From Bacteroidota bacterium (lineage in GTDB: Bacteria; Bacteroidota; Bacteroidia; Cytophagales; Cyclobacteriaceae), in the NCBI GenBank assembly GCA_023393375.1, contig JAEWLI010000074.1, positions 4,016 to 68,015 of the forward strand: a stretch of 64,000 nucleotides of DNA, read 5' to 3'. The notes under the pieces were generated by a model. It was not told where the DNA came from. It did no database searches and worked only from the letters and a program-made list of their open reading frames with translations. Positions 36,756-44,938 of the stretch are shown here, in pieces (within the stretch, counting starts at the first letter, position 1; each line of letters opens with the position of its first letter). The position numbers were made by a program, and so were the translations under genes.

Positions 36756-37272
36756 TCTTATTGGGATTTTGTTGTCATGTTTTTTGGTTCAAAGTTGTGG
36801 TGTATATTCTTTATCGGGTATTGCCATTGACTATTCCAAAATCCAAACCATTACCATTGAAAATTTCTATGATGAAACTGCAGGAGGCCCACCCAATATT
36901 GCACAAGTATTTTCTGAGCAATTGCGGGATTATTACCAACAAAATACACAACTTGACCTTTTGGATAATGACGGGCATCTTCAATTACTTGGCTCAATCA
37001 GTGATTACAGAATATCGCCTGTAGCTCAAACTGCCTCTGGAGACCCCAATAGACCTGATGTGGCGCAAGCACAGCGTCTTACCATTAGTGTAAAGGTTTC
37101 ATATATTAATAATGTTGATCCAGAACAGAGTTTTGAAAATAGAAGTTTTTCTTTTTATGAAGATTATGATCCGGAATCTCAACAACTTAGCCAGGTGGAA
37201 AATGATTTGATCGAAACTATTTTTACACAAATTGTATATGATATTTTCAATGCGACAGTAGCTAACTGGTAA
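36736..37272 (+). CDS. lptE: LPS assembly lipoprotein LptE
   Basis: 178 residues from the ATG at 36736, which gives a clean lipoprotein signal with lipobox LVQSC and overlaps the upstream gene by 20 bases. The mature start GVYSLSGIAIDYSKIQTITIENF, GGPPNIAQVFSEQLRDYYQQNT and LLGSISDYRISPVAQ match Bacteroidota LptE. With LptD it inserts lipopolysaccharide into the outer leaflet. Confidence 0.88.
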   Translation: MHWKIFNLIGILLSCFLVQSCGVYSLSGIAIDYSKIQTITIENFYDETAGGPPNIAQVFSEQLRDYYQQNTQLDLLDNDGHLQLLGSISDYRISPVAQTASGDPNRPDVAQAQRLTISVKVSYINNVDPEQSFENRSFSFYEDYDPESQQLSQVENDLIETIFTQIVYDIFNATVANW

Positions 37273-37308
37273 TTAAAGATAGATTCAATTATTGAATTTC
37301 AACCATAA

Positions 37309-38352
37309 ATGCTTTATATTGCAGCCGTGAATCAGGAAAAATTTCAAACATACATTTCTAATCCATCTGAATTATCTGAAGAAGATATTCCGTTATTGGA
37401 AGCATATGTTGAAAAATATCCCTTCTGCCAGATTGGACATATTTTATTGGCAAAACTTTCCAAAGAGTATAACCATCCCGATAAAACATTGAAATTGAAC
37501 CATGCAGCTTTACGTACCGTAAACAGGGCTGTGTTAAAAAATATTATGGAAAATGGCTGGAGCAGTTTACCTCATAATCCTGAACCCCCTCCTGCTGAAA
37601 GTCAACTTACCGAAACCATTACAGAAAACACAACGGAAGTGGATTTCAACAATCAGGATGAACAATCCGGAAGTGTTATAACTAAAGATCAGTCAGAATT
37701 TAATACGCCAGATACCAGCGACCCCGAAATTGCTATCACGGAAACAGAATTGCAGGATGATTCAAATACCAAGACAGATATACCTGAATCAGAAAATTCA
37801 AACACAGGATTTTTCGAAACTGAGATTGAAAAGCCGACATCAGATCAGGCTCCTGATTCAGAATCTATTTATTCTGATGTTACCGATCAGATAATTGTAG
37901 CTATTGCTGAGAATAAAATACTTCGTGAAAAACTTCAAAATATGAATGCTGATGATATAGAAATTGTGGGCAATACAGCTGAAGAAGACAATAAAACTCA
38001 ACAAGATGAAGTTATACCCGAGTCACCTAATACTTCTTTGGATTCGGAAGGGGAAAATGAGGGTGATCTTAGAAAAAAACAGCAGTTTGAGATAATAGAC
38101 AACTTCATTATTAATGAAAGCTCTTTGGTCAAGCGCAAACTGAAAGTTCCCGAAGGCCCTCAAAAGCCTCAAGAAGATCTGTCTTTGAAAAGCTCATCAT
38201 TAAATGATGAACTGATTTCGGAAAACCTGGCAATAATTATGAAAGATCAGGGAAAAATAGATAAGGCTATTGACATTTATAAAAAATTAATTTGGAAATT
38301 TCCCCAAAAAAAGGCTTACTTTGCATCTTTAATTGAAGAGTTAAAAAAATAA
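37309..38352 (+). CDS. Hypothetical TPR-like protein
   Basis: 347 residues. The N-terminal 90 residues are helical (SEEDIPLLEAYVEKYPFCQIGHILLAKL, TLKLNHAALRTVNRAVLKNIM). Residues 90-270 are a long acidic, Ser/Thr/Glu/Asn-rich linker, probably disordered. The last 45 residues look like one TPR unit (LISENLAIIMKDQGKIDKAIDIYKKLIWKFPQ). The gene occurs between lptE and secG in many Bacteroidota by recollection; its function is unknown. It begins 36 bases after lptE and ends 4 bases before secG. Confidence 0.7.
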   Translation: MLYIAAVNQEKFQTYISNPSELSEEDIPLLEAYVEKYPFCQIGHILLAKLSKEYNHPDKTLKLNHAALRTVNRAVLKNIMENGWSSLPHNPEPPPAESQLTETITENTTEVDFNNQDEQSGSVITKDQSEFNTPDTSDPEIAITETELQDDSNTKTDIPESENSNTGFFETEIEKPTSDQAPDSESIYSDVTDQIIVAIAENKILREKLQNMNADDIEIVGNTAEEDNKTQQDEVIPESPNTSLDSEGENEGDLRKKQQFEIIDNFIINESSLVKRKLKVPEGPQKPQEDLSLKSSSLNDELISENLAIIMKDQGKIDKAIDIYKKLIWKFPQKKAYFASLIEELKK

Positions 38353-38356
38353 AACT

Positions 38357-38740
38357 ATGTGGTTTACTTTATCCATTACAATTACATTGATTGCTGCCGT
38401 TTTACTGATCCTGGTGGTATTGGCGCAGAATCCTAAAGGTGGGGGATTATCCAGTACTTTTGGTGGTTCAGGTGGGCAGTTGATAGGGGTGAAAAAAACA
38501 TCTGACTTGTTAGAAAAACTGACCTGGGGATTGGCTATTACCATTGTTATATTCAGCCTTACTTCAAGTTTTGTTTTAAGGGATGCTGCACCCGCTCGAA
38601 ATGCCACTACTCCGAACATACAAGAGGCAGAACAACAACGGCCTGAACCATTTGGTCCATTGTTCGATGAAATTCCAGAAGATCAACAAAATGATGGTCA
38701 GGAATTATTAATTCCAGAAGAAGACACTTTGAATAATTAA
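38357..38740 (+). CDS. secG: Preprotein translocase subunit SecG
   Basis: 127 residues. Two TM segments (about 2-22 and 54-74) flank the conserved loop VLAQNPKGGGLSSTFGGSGGQLIGVKK. SecG stimulates SecA-driven transport through SecYEG. The C-terminal 50 residues are acidic and probably disordered, an extension common in this phylum. Closed by the terminator at 38771. Confidence 0.92.
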   Translation: MWFTLSITITLIAAVLLILVVLAQNPKGGGLSSTFGGSGGQLIGVKKTSDLLEKLTWGLAITIVIFSLTSSFVLRDAAPARNATTPNIQEAEQQRPEPFGPLFDEIPEDQQNDGQELLIPEEDTLNN

Positions 38741-38770
38741 CTCATTGTTGAATCAATATTATAAAGAATA

Positions 38771-38800
38771 AACGCCGGACAATTTAATCCGGCGTTTTTT
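38771..38800 (+). terminator. Intrinsic terminator after secG
   Basis: A perfect 9-bp stem AACGCCGGA / TCCGGCGTT with an 8-base loop and a T run. Confidence 0.85.
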
Positions 38801-38855
38801 TATCCATTTACCTACCTAAAATAATCCCTTAATCAACCCTCGTCAACAGCACTCA

Positions 38856-39578
38856 TCAATAGGAGTGACTTGAATTAATATATTTGACCAACAATCGTTT
38901 TGCCACCGGAAACAAGGTTTGTTCAAAAGGCAGCTTAACCTTCGCCATGACCAGGTAAGTAGCAGGGTTGGGGAAATAATTGTATTTCCGGATCAATTCC
39001 AGTTTAAGATTCTCATAAGTATGTGATATACTTTTGTTTACCGTCTCCAGGTATTCCGTATGTACTCCTCGAAATGTTTCATTGGCATTTTCAAATACCG
39101 TAATCAGATACCGGTAAACCGCCATATCTGTCTTTTCTATTTGATTGATCAACAAATAACCTTCTTTGGCATAAAGTGGTGATACACCAATGGGAGCAAT
39201 CTCAACATGATCTTCCACAAATTCATAAATATCCTTGCCCTCATCTAATAAGTCTTTGAATTTGCCTAATGAGAAATCCAAAATGTCTTCGATTTCTTTC
39301 ATCACATCATCATCGTCTATTATTTTTTTATAAGTAATTTGGAGTTTTTCAAAATCAGCTTTCGAAATTACTTTGGGAAAATTTTCATAAATCAGTTTTT
39401 TGTTTTCCTTGATACTAAGTAGATTTTTGTAATGGAATACCAAATCCGATAGAAATGGGTACAAGATGTATTGATTAAAACTTTCTTTTACATCTTGTAA
39501 ATAAGCCATTACCACATATTTTTTATACTCATAATCAATTAATCCGTGCGTAAGCCAATCTTTTGGTAATTCATTCAT
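38856..39578 (-). CDS. Conserved hypothetical protein
   Basis: 240 residues, soluble and mostly helical, no signal peptide. Visible segments: GLIDYEYKKYVVMAYLQDVKE, FEKLQITYKKIIDDDDVMKEIEDIL, HVEIAPIGVSPLYAKEGYLL. Near the end NPATYLVMAKVKLPFEQTLFPVAKRLL is basic and amphipathic. I recognise no family. It is convergent with the secG unit and divergent from groES. Confidence 0.65.
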   Translation of the reverse strand: MNELPKDWLTHGLIDYEYKKYVVMAYLQDVKESFNQYILYPFLSDLVFHYKNLLSIKENKKLIYENFPKVISKADFEKLQITYKKIIDDDDVMKEIEDILDFSLGKFKDLLDEGKDIYEFVEDHVEIAPIGVSPLYAKEGYLLINQIEKTDMAVYRYLITVFENANETFRGVHTEYLETVNKSISHTYENLKLELIRKYNYFPNPATYLVMAKVKLPFEQTLFPVAKRLLVKYINSSHSY

Positions 39579-39692
39579 AATTATCCCAAGTTTAAAATTC
39601 TATATTACAAATTAATTAAGATGTCCTGAAAGTCAATACTTAAACCCATTAGTGTCAGGTTTTTCATTACATTAACGAATTTCCTGCAAAAG

Positions 39693-39710
39693 TGGCAGTA
39701 AATATTGCCA
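39693..39710. promoter_or_regulatory. Inverted repeat upstream of groES
   Basis: TGGCA, 8 bases, TGCCA (perfect 5-bp arms), centred about 45 bases upstream of the transcription start predicted from the sigma-54-type site. It may be a regulator site. It is not a CIRCE element. Confidence 0.35.
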
Positions 39711-39719
39711 AAAATTAAG

Positions 39720-39736
39720 TTGGCATAAGAAATGCA
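39720..39736 (+). promoter_or_regulatory. Sigma-54-type promoter for groESL
   Basis: TTGGCATAAGAAATGCA has the invariant GG and GC dinucleotides separated by exactly 10 bases and matches the -24/-12 consensus (TTGGCACG-N4-TTGCA) at most defined positions. The predicted start is near 39747, giving a 42-base leader to the ATG at 39789. No CIRCE element and no exact TAnnTTTG was found in this region. Confidence 0.6.
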
Positions 39737-39788
39737 ATTCCATTGTCCATTGAAAGATTCGAGTTTTAACTAAAAAATGATTAATAAA

Positions 39789-40067
39789 ATGTCAACAGTA
39801 AACATCAAACCTCTTGCAGACAGGGTTCTTGTAGAACCAGCTGCGGCAGAAGAAAAAACAGCATCAGGAATTATTATTCCCGATACAGCCAAAGAAAAAC
39901 CACAAAAAGGCGAAGTAGTGGCAGTGGGCAATGGTAAGAAAGATGAACCATTGACAGTAAAAGTAGGTGATCAGATCCTTTATGGTAAGTATTCTGGTAC
40001 TGAAATAACTATTGACGGCAAAGATTATTTAATCATGCGTGAATCTGACATTTTCGCAATCATTTAA
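39789..40067 (+). CDS. groES: Co-chaperonin GroES
   Basis: 92 residues from the ATG at 39789 (an ATG at 39777 would add MINK). Motifs: IKPLADRVLVEPAAAEEKT, the mobile loop GIIIPDTAKEKPQKGEVVAVG, YGKYSGTEITIDGKDYLIM. It caps the GroEL ring. It is 35 bases before groEL. Confidence 0.96.
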   Translation: MSTVNIKPLADRVLVEPAAAEEKTASGIIIPDTAKEKPQKGEVVAVGNGKKDEPLTVKVGDQILYGKYSGTEITIDGKDYLIMRESDIFAII

Positions 40068-40102
40068 CTTTTTATTTTACGAAAAACTAAACATTTGTTA
40101 TT

Positions 40103-41737
40103 ATGGCTAAAGACATTCTTTTTAATACCGATGCTAGGAATAAGCTAAAAAAAGGCGTTGATACAATTGCCGATGCGGTAAAAGTAACCTTGGGACCTAA
40201 AGGCCGGAACGTAATCCTCGACAAAAAATTTGGTGCTCCTACAGTAACCAAAGACGGTGTAACCGTAGCCAAGGACATTGAATTAAAAGATCCTATCGAA
40301 AATATGGGTGCCCAATTGGTAAAAGAAGTGGCATCTAAAACTGCTGACAATGCTGGTGACGGAACAACAACCGCTACTGTATTAACAAAAGCTATTTTTA
40401 ATGGTGGTTTGAAAAACGTAACCGCAGGTGCCAATCCAATGGACCTTAAACGCGGCATTGACAAGGCCGTAACGGCAGTAGTGGCTCACCTAAGACAAAA
40501 TTCTAAAACTATCAGCGGATCTAATGAAATCTCCCAGGTTGCTGCTATTTCTGCCAATAACGATGAGGAAATCGGCAAAATGATAGCAGAAGCTATGGAT
40601 CAGGTAGGTACTGATGGTGTGATCACTGTGGAAGAAGCAAAAGGAACTGAAACAGAAATCAAAACTGTAGAAGGTATGCAATTCGACAGAGGATATCTGT
40701 CTCCATATTTTGTGACCAATACAGAAAAAATGGAAGCAGAATTGGATCATCCTTACATCCTGATCTACGATAAGAAGATCTCAACCATGAAGGAATTACT
40801 TCCAGTGTTGGAAGCAGTGGCCCAAACAGGCAAACCACTCTTGATTATTGCTGAAGATGTAGATGGTGAAGCACTTGCTACATTAGTGGTAAACAAGATC
40901 AGGGGAGCTCTCAAAATTGCTGCTGTAAAAGCTCCTGGCTTTGGTGACAGAAGAAAAGCCATGCTGGAAGATATTGCCATTCTGACAGGTGGTACTGTAA
41001 TCTCTGAAGAAAGAGGTTATAAATTGGAAAATGCTACCATCGATTACCTTGGAACTGCTGAGAAAATCAATATCGATAAAGATAACACAACCATCGTAAA
41101 TGGTAGTGGCAGCAGCGAAGATATTCAAGCCCGTATCCAACAGATCAGAGCTCAAATCGATGTTACTACTTCTGACTACGACAAAGAAAAACTTCAGGAG
41201 AGACTTGCCAAATTATCTGGTGGTGTAGCAATCCTTTACATAGGTGCTGCAACTGAAGTGGAGATGAAAGAAAAGAAAGACAGAGTAGACGATGCATTGC
41301 ATGCTACCAGGGCTGCTGTAGAAGAAGGTGTAGTTGCCGGTGGTGGTGTGGCATTGGTTAGAGCAGCTGAAGCACTGACTAACGTGCCTGTAGATAATGA
41401 AGATCAGGGAATTGGTGTATTGATCATAAAAAATGCGCTTGAAGCTCCTTTAAGAATCATTGTTGAAAATGCAGGCATGGAAGGTTCTGTGGTTGTTCAG
41501 AAGGTTAGGGAAGGTAAAGACGATTATGGTTACAATGCACGCACTGACAAATACGAAAACTTATTTGCAGCTGGTGTAATTGATCCAACTAAAGTTACCC
41601 GTCTTGCACTGGAAAATGCAGCTTCTATCGCAGCATTGTTGTTAACTACCGAGTGTGTAGTAGCAGATTCTCCAGAAGATGAAAAATCTGCTCCTGCTAT
41701 GCCTCCAATGGGCGGCGGCATGGGCGGCATGATGTAA
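40103..41737 (+). CDS. groEL: Chaperonin GroEL
   Basis: 544 residues, full length. ATP-site segments KVTLGPKGRNVILDK and DGTTTATVL (NAGDGTTTATV) with the catalytic Asp, DRGYLSPYFVT, GDRRKAMLEDIAILTGG, LAKLSGGVAILYIGAATEVEMKE split over the equatorial domain, GGGVAL, and the C-terminal Gly/Met tail MGGGMGGMM. It folds proteins in the cytosol. Followed by the terminator at 41771. Confidence 0.98.
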   Translation: MAKDILFNTDARNKLKKGVDTIADAVKVTLGPKGRNVILDKKFGAPTVTKDGVTVAKDIELKDPIENMGAQLVKEVASKTADNAGDGTTTATVLTKAIFNGGLKNVTAGANPMDLKRGIDKAVTAVVAHLRQNSKTISGSNEISQVAAISANNDEEIGKMIAEAMDQVGTDGVITVEEAKGTETEIKTVEGMQFDRGYLSPYFVTNTEKMEAELDHPYILIYDKKISTMKELLPVLEAVAQTGKPLLIIAEDVDGEALATLVVNKIRGALKIAAVKAPGFGDRRKAMLEDIAILTGGTVISEERGYKLENATIDYLGTAEKINIDKDNTTIVNGSGSSEDIQARIQQIRAQIDVTTSDYDKEKLQERLAKLSGGVAILYIGAATEVEMKEKKDRVDDALHATRAAVEEGVVAGGGVALVRAAEALTNVPVDNEDQGIGVLIIKNALEAPLRIIVENAGMEGSVVVQKVREGKDDYGYNARTDKYENLFAAGVIDPTKVTRLALENAASIAALLLTTECVVADSPEDEKSAPAMPPMGGGMGGMM

Positions 41738-41770
41738 TAATAGCTTATTGAAATTATTAAGTGATATCGA

Positions 41771-41803
41771 AAAACAGGTCTCCATGAAGAGGCCTGTTTT
41801 TTT
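41771..41803 (+). terminator. Intrinsic terminator of groESL
   Basis: A 12-bp stem, AAAACAGGTCTC / GAGGCCTGTTTT, with one wobble and a long T run. Confidence 0.85.
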
Positions 41804-41923
41804 ATTTGGCCTCACTTGCATTTGGTAAAAGAGCTAAATATCTTTACTATTTACCAAGTATAATTCACTTATTTCGTTGTAAGATACGAACGTAGGGAGA
41901 CTGTTGTCAACTCATCTTTAATT

Positions 41924-43144
41924 ATGAATAGAATCATCCTAATAATATTATCAGGCATCATAGGCCATTCTATGATGGCTCAACAAAGTGAAATCTACCT
42001 GATTGAAGCTGAAGCTGCATTAAAACAAAACGACACTTCAAGGGCCATCAGCTACTTTCAAAGCATACTCGACTTTGATCAAACCTACTTCCCTGCCGCT
42101 CTTCGCCTTTCTGAAATATTTTACGAAAAAAAATCATGGGGACAATCAGCATTATATGCCAATATTGCCCTCGACTTGCTCAAGGAAACAGAAAAAGAAA
42201 TCACACATATCGATTACACCCAATTGAAGAAAGATACCCTTGTTTCATTGAAAGATTACCATGATTACCAAAAGTTAAAAGCTGATATTGCTTCAGTTCT
42301 TCATCTCAGGGCCAAGTCAAGGATGAGGCAGCAAAACTATTACAGTGCCGTCACCGATCTTGACTCCGCTTTTGCTTATGCTCCATTAAATACAGGAATA
42401 TTAATTGATTTAGGCATTGCAAATCTCGAAACGGGAGATATTCCAGATGCCCTAAGCAATTTTTTTCTTGCATTGGATATTGATCCCAATAATTATACTG
42501 CCCATTACAATATTGGTCTTTTGTACTTACAAACCCGAGACAGCTCCGACGCTGTACAGTATCTGGAAAAAAGTATTCAGCTAAATGATAGCCTTACCTC
42601 AGCGATGATTGAGTTAGCTCGTGTCTATATGGAATGGGAAAAGTACGAAAAAGCCATAATTATCTATTCTAACATACTTGCCATCAATGATCACAATATA
42701 GAAGCCCGGTTTCGTCGGGGATTTGCCCATAATAAAACTGAACATTATGAAGCTGCTATACAGGATTGGGACAGTACCTATCAAACCGACAGTTCGCAGG
42801 TCGAAGCAATCAGAAATGCTGGTTTGACCCGCATGCAAATAAAAGATTATGATGGTGCTATCAGAAATTTTACTACTTATATTAAAAGACTTCCGGGTTA
42901 TACTGTAGGGTATTTAAACCGGGGATATGCTTTTTTATTGCAAAATGAATATAAAAAGGCAATTAAAGATTTTGAGACAATGATTGAGCTAGATCCTGAA
43001 GAAGACAATGGTTATTATTATCTCAGTATGACCTATGCTTTTCATGGTAAGAAGATAAAAGCATGCAATGCATTTAATAAAGCATTAGAGAAGGGATATA
43101 ATTTTGATAATGCCGATGAAATAATAAAAAAAATGTGTCAATAA
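41924..43144 (+). CDS. Exported tetratricopeptide-repeat protein
   Basis: 406 residues. Signal peptide 1-20 (ending SMMAQQ). About nine to ten TPR units run from residue 22 to the end, e.g. ALSNFFLALDIDPNNYTAHYNIG, KAIIIYSNILAINDHNIEARFRRG and KAIKDFETMIELDPEEDNGYYYL. It is a periplasmic or surface scaffold; partner unknown. Convergent with dnaA, with 8 bases between the stops. Confidence 0.85.
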   Translation: MNRIILIILSGIIGHSMMAQQSEIYLIEAEAALKQNDTSRAISYFQSILDFDQTYFPAALRLSEIFYEKKSWGQSALYANIALDLLKETEKEITHIDYTQLKKDTLVSLKDYHDYQKLKADIASVLHLRAKSRMRQQNYYSAVTDLDSAFAYAPLNTGILIDLGIANLETGDIPDALSNFFLALDIDPNNYTAHYNIGLLYLQTRDSSDAVQYLEKSIQLNDSLTSAMIELARVYMEWEKYEKAIIIYSNILAINDHNIEARFRRGFAHNKTEHYEAAIQDWDSTYQTDSSQVEAIRNAGLTRMQIKDYDGAIRNFTTYIKRLPGYTVGYLNRGYAFLLQNEYKKAIKDFETMIELDPEEDNGYYYLSMTYAFHGKKIKACNAFNKALEKGYNFDNADEIIKKMCQ

Positions 43145-43152
43145 TTAGAAGA

Positions 43153-44574
43153 TCAGGTCCTCCTCATTTTTAATTTCTTTTTGATCTCTTCAACAGAATT
43201 CTTAAAACGGGCATCTGTTTCGATCATATCTTCAATAGAATGCATAGCATGGATTACAGTACTGTGATCACGACCTCCAAAATGATATCCGATTACTTTT
43301 AAAGAATGGTTGGTATATAGTTTTGAAAAATAGATGGCCACTTGTCGGGGTATTACTATTTCCTTCTTTCTAATCTTGCCTTTTAATTGGCTTACATCTA
43401 CTTTAAAATATTCTGCTACCGTTTTCTGAATATAATCTATACCTACTTCAGTATCAATGTCATGCACAATGTTCTTAAGAGTTTGTTTCGCCAATTCCAA
43501 TGTGATGTCCTGGCGAACAAGGGATGCTTGGGCAATCATGGATATCAATACCCCTTCCAGCTCCCTGATATTTGTATCAATGCTGTATGCAAGATATTCT
43601 ACTACATCTTCCGGGATGCTAATGCCATCATCCTGAATCTTTTTTTGAATAATGGCCATCCGGGTTTCATAATCTGGCTGTTGCAAATCAGCAGTCAATC
43701 CCCATTTAAACCGGCTTAGTAACCTTTCCTGCATGCCTTTTAAATCCCGTGGAGAACAATCACTGGTCATTATAATCTGCTTTCCGGATTGATGCAGGTG
43801 ATTAAAAACATGGAAAAATATTTCCTGAGTCTTTTCTTTACCAGCTAAAAACTGAACATCATCCAGAATTAAAGTATCTACCTGTAGATAATAATTAGAA
43901 AATTCTTGTACCCTATTATTTTTTAATGCTTCGATAAACTGATTGGTAAATTTCTCTGATGAAACGTACAAAACAAATTTATCATGATTATAAAGGTTTT
44001 TAATCTCATTTCCAATAGCTTGTACCAGATGGGTTTTACCCAATCCCACTCCACCATACACCATCAAAGGATTAAAAGAGGTGATACCCGGTTTTTGAGC
44101 TACAGCATAACCTGCTGATCTGGCCAAACGATTACAATCACCTTCTACAAAAGTTTCAAATGTATTTTTCGGGCTCAATTGAGAATTCTGTTGAATGAGC
44201 TCCACATTTTTTAACTGAAATGGATCGGAATAACTTTCTGAAGAATGATGGTTATTTCCCTTTACGGGATTTTTCTGTGGCAATACATTTACCGTAAGTG
44301 GTTTTTGCTGTTCATCCCCCTTGTCCACTATTATAGAATATTCCAATCGGCCATCGCGACCAAGTTCCTTGTCTATTACTTCTCGTAAAAGATGAACATA
44401 GTGTTCTTCGAGCCATTCATAAAAAAACTGACTGGGCACCTGAATGGTCAGAATTCTGTTTTCAAGCTTTACAGGCCTGATAGGAGCAAACCAAGTTTTA
44501 AAACTTTGTTCTCCTATATTCTCCTGAATAAACCGAAGACAATTATGCCATACTGACTGACAGTCTGATTGCAT
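43153..44574 (-). CDS. dnaA: Chromosomal replication initiator DnaA
   Basis: 473 residues. Domain I (SVWHNCLRFIQENIGEQSFKTWF...), a short linker, AAA+ domain with Walker A GGVGLGKTHLVQAIGNE, Walker B LILDDVQFL, sensor motifs, and domain IV with the DnaA signature GYHFGGRDHSTVIHA. It binds DnaA boxes at oriC and melts the origin. No gyrase, dnaN or recF neighbours are present, so dnaA is not in the classical dnaA-dnaN cluster here. Confidence 0.97.
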   Translation of the reverse strand: MQSDCQSVWHNCLRFIQENIGEQSFKTWFAPIRPVKLENRILTIQVPSQFFYEWLEEHYVHLLREVIDKELGRDGRLEYSIIVDKGDEQQKPLTVNVLPQKNPVKGNNHHSSESYSDPFQLKNVELIQQNSQLSPKNTFETFVEGDCNRLARSAGYAVAQKPGITSFNPLMVYGGVGLGKTHLVQAIGNEIKNLYNHDKFVLYVSSEKFTNQFIEALKNNRVQEFSNYYLQVDTLILDDVQFLAGKEKTQEIFFHVFNHLHQSGKQIIMTSDCSPRDLKGMQERLLSRFKWGLTADLQQPDYETRMAIIQKKIQDDGISIPEDVVEYLAYSIDTNIRELEGVLISMIAQASLVRQDITLELAKQTLKNIVHDIDTEVGIDYIQKTVAEYFKVDVSQLKGKIRKKEIVIPRQVAIYFSKLYTNHSLKVIGYHFGGRDHSTVIHAMHSIEDMIETDARFKNSVEEIKKKLKMRRT

Positions 44575-44938
44575 TTTTATTAATTAAGGAATTGACTACA
44601 TTCCCCGAAAAGGGGATAACAAATTTGAAGAAAAAAAAACAAAGAAAAAAATCATTTTTACCTTGACAATTTCCCAAGTTCAATGTGATCTCTTCAACTC
44701 TAATAATTATTTGTATTATTAAATTAATTCTTTATAAAGTTAAATAAATAATCAACAACTATCAAATCTCATTTTTATTTTTTGCGCTTCTTTCACTCTT
44801 ACTCAAAATAACAATTATTGAAACACGTGCTCATTCAATTTGTACTATATTTGCGGCGTAAAACAACGAACTATTATGTGAGAAAATGTTTTACTTTATA
44901 AGGGAAGTATTATTTGCACATCAAAATCAACAGCATTT
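44575..44938. other. AT-rich intergenic region between dnaA and mutA
   Basis: 364 bases, very AT-rich. It holds a small perfect hairpin in the dnaA leader (TCCCC-GAAAA-GGGGA, 44602-44616) and the mutA -7 box. I looked for clustered DnaA boxes (TTATCCACA and close variants) and see only TTATCCCC on the minus strand at the hairpin, so this is not supported as oriC. Confidence 0.5.
44846..44853 (+). promoter_or_regulatory. -7 box for mutA-mutB
   Basis: TATATTTG fits TAnnTTTG, 85 bases before the mutA ATG. The nearest TTG upstream is at 25 bases, longer than usual. Confidence 0.5.

Noticed and set aside
39694..39708. Additional sigma-54 site upstream of groES
   Set aside because: GG and GC are 11 bases apart on both strands, not 10; better read as an inverted repeat.
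41817..41822. Sigma-54 site after groEL
   Set aside because: TTGGCCTCACTTGCA has only 8 bases between GG and GC.
44575..44938. Replication origin beside dnaA
   Set aside because: AT-rich, but no cluster of DnaA boxes and no dnaN/recF/gyrB neighbours; many Bacteroidota do not keep oriC at dnaA.
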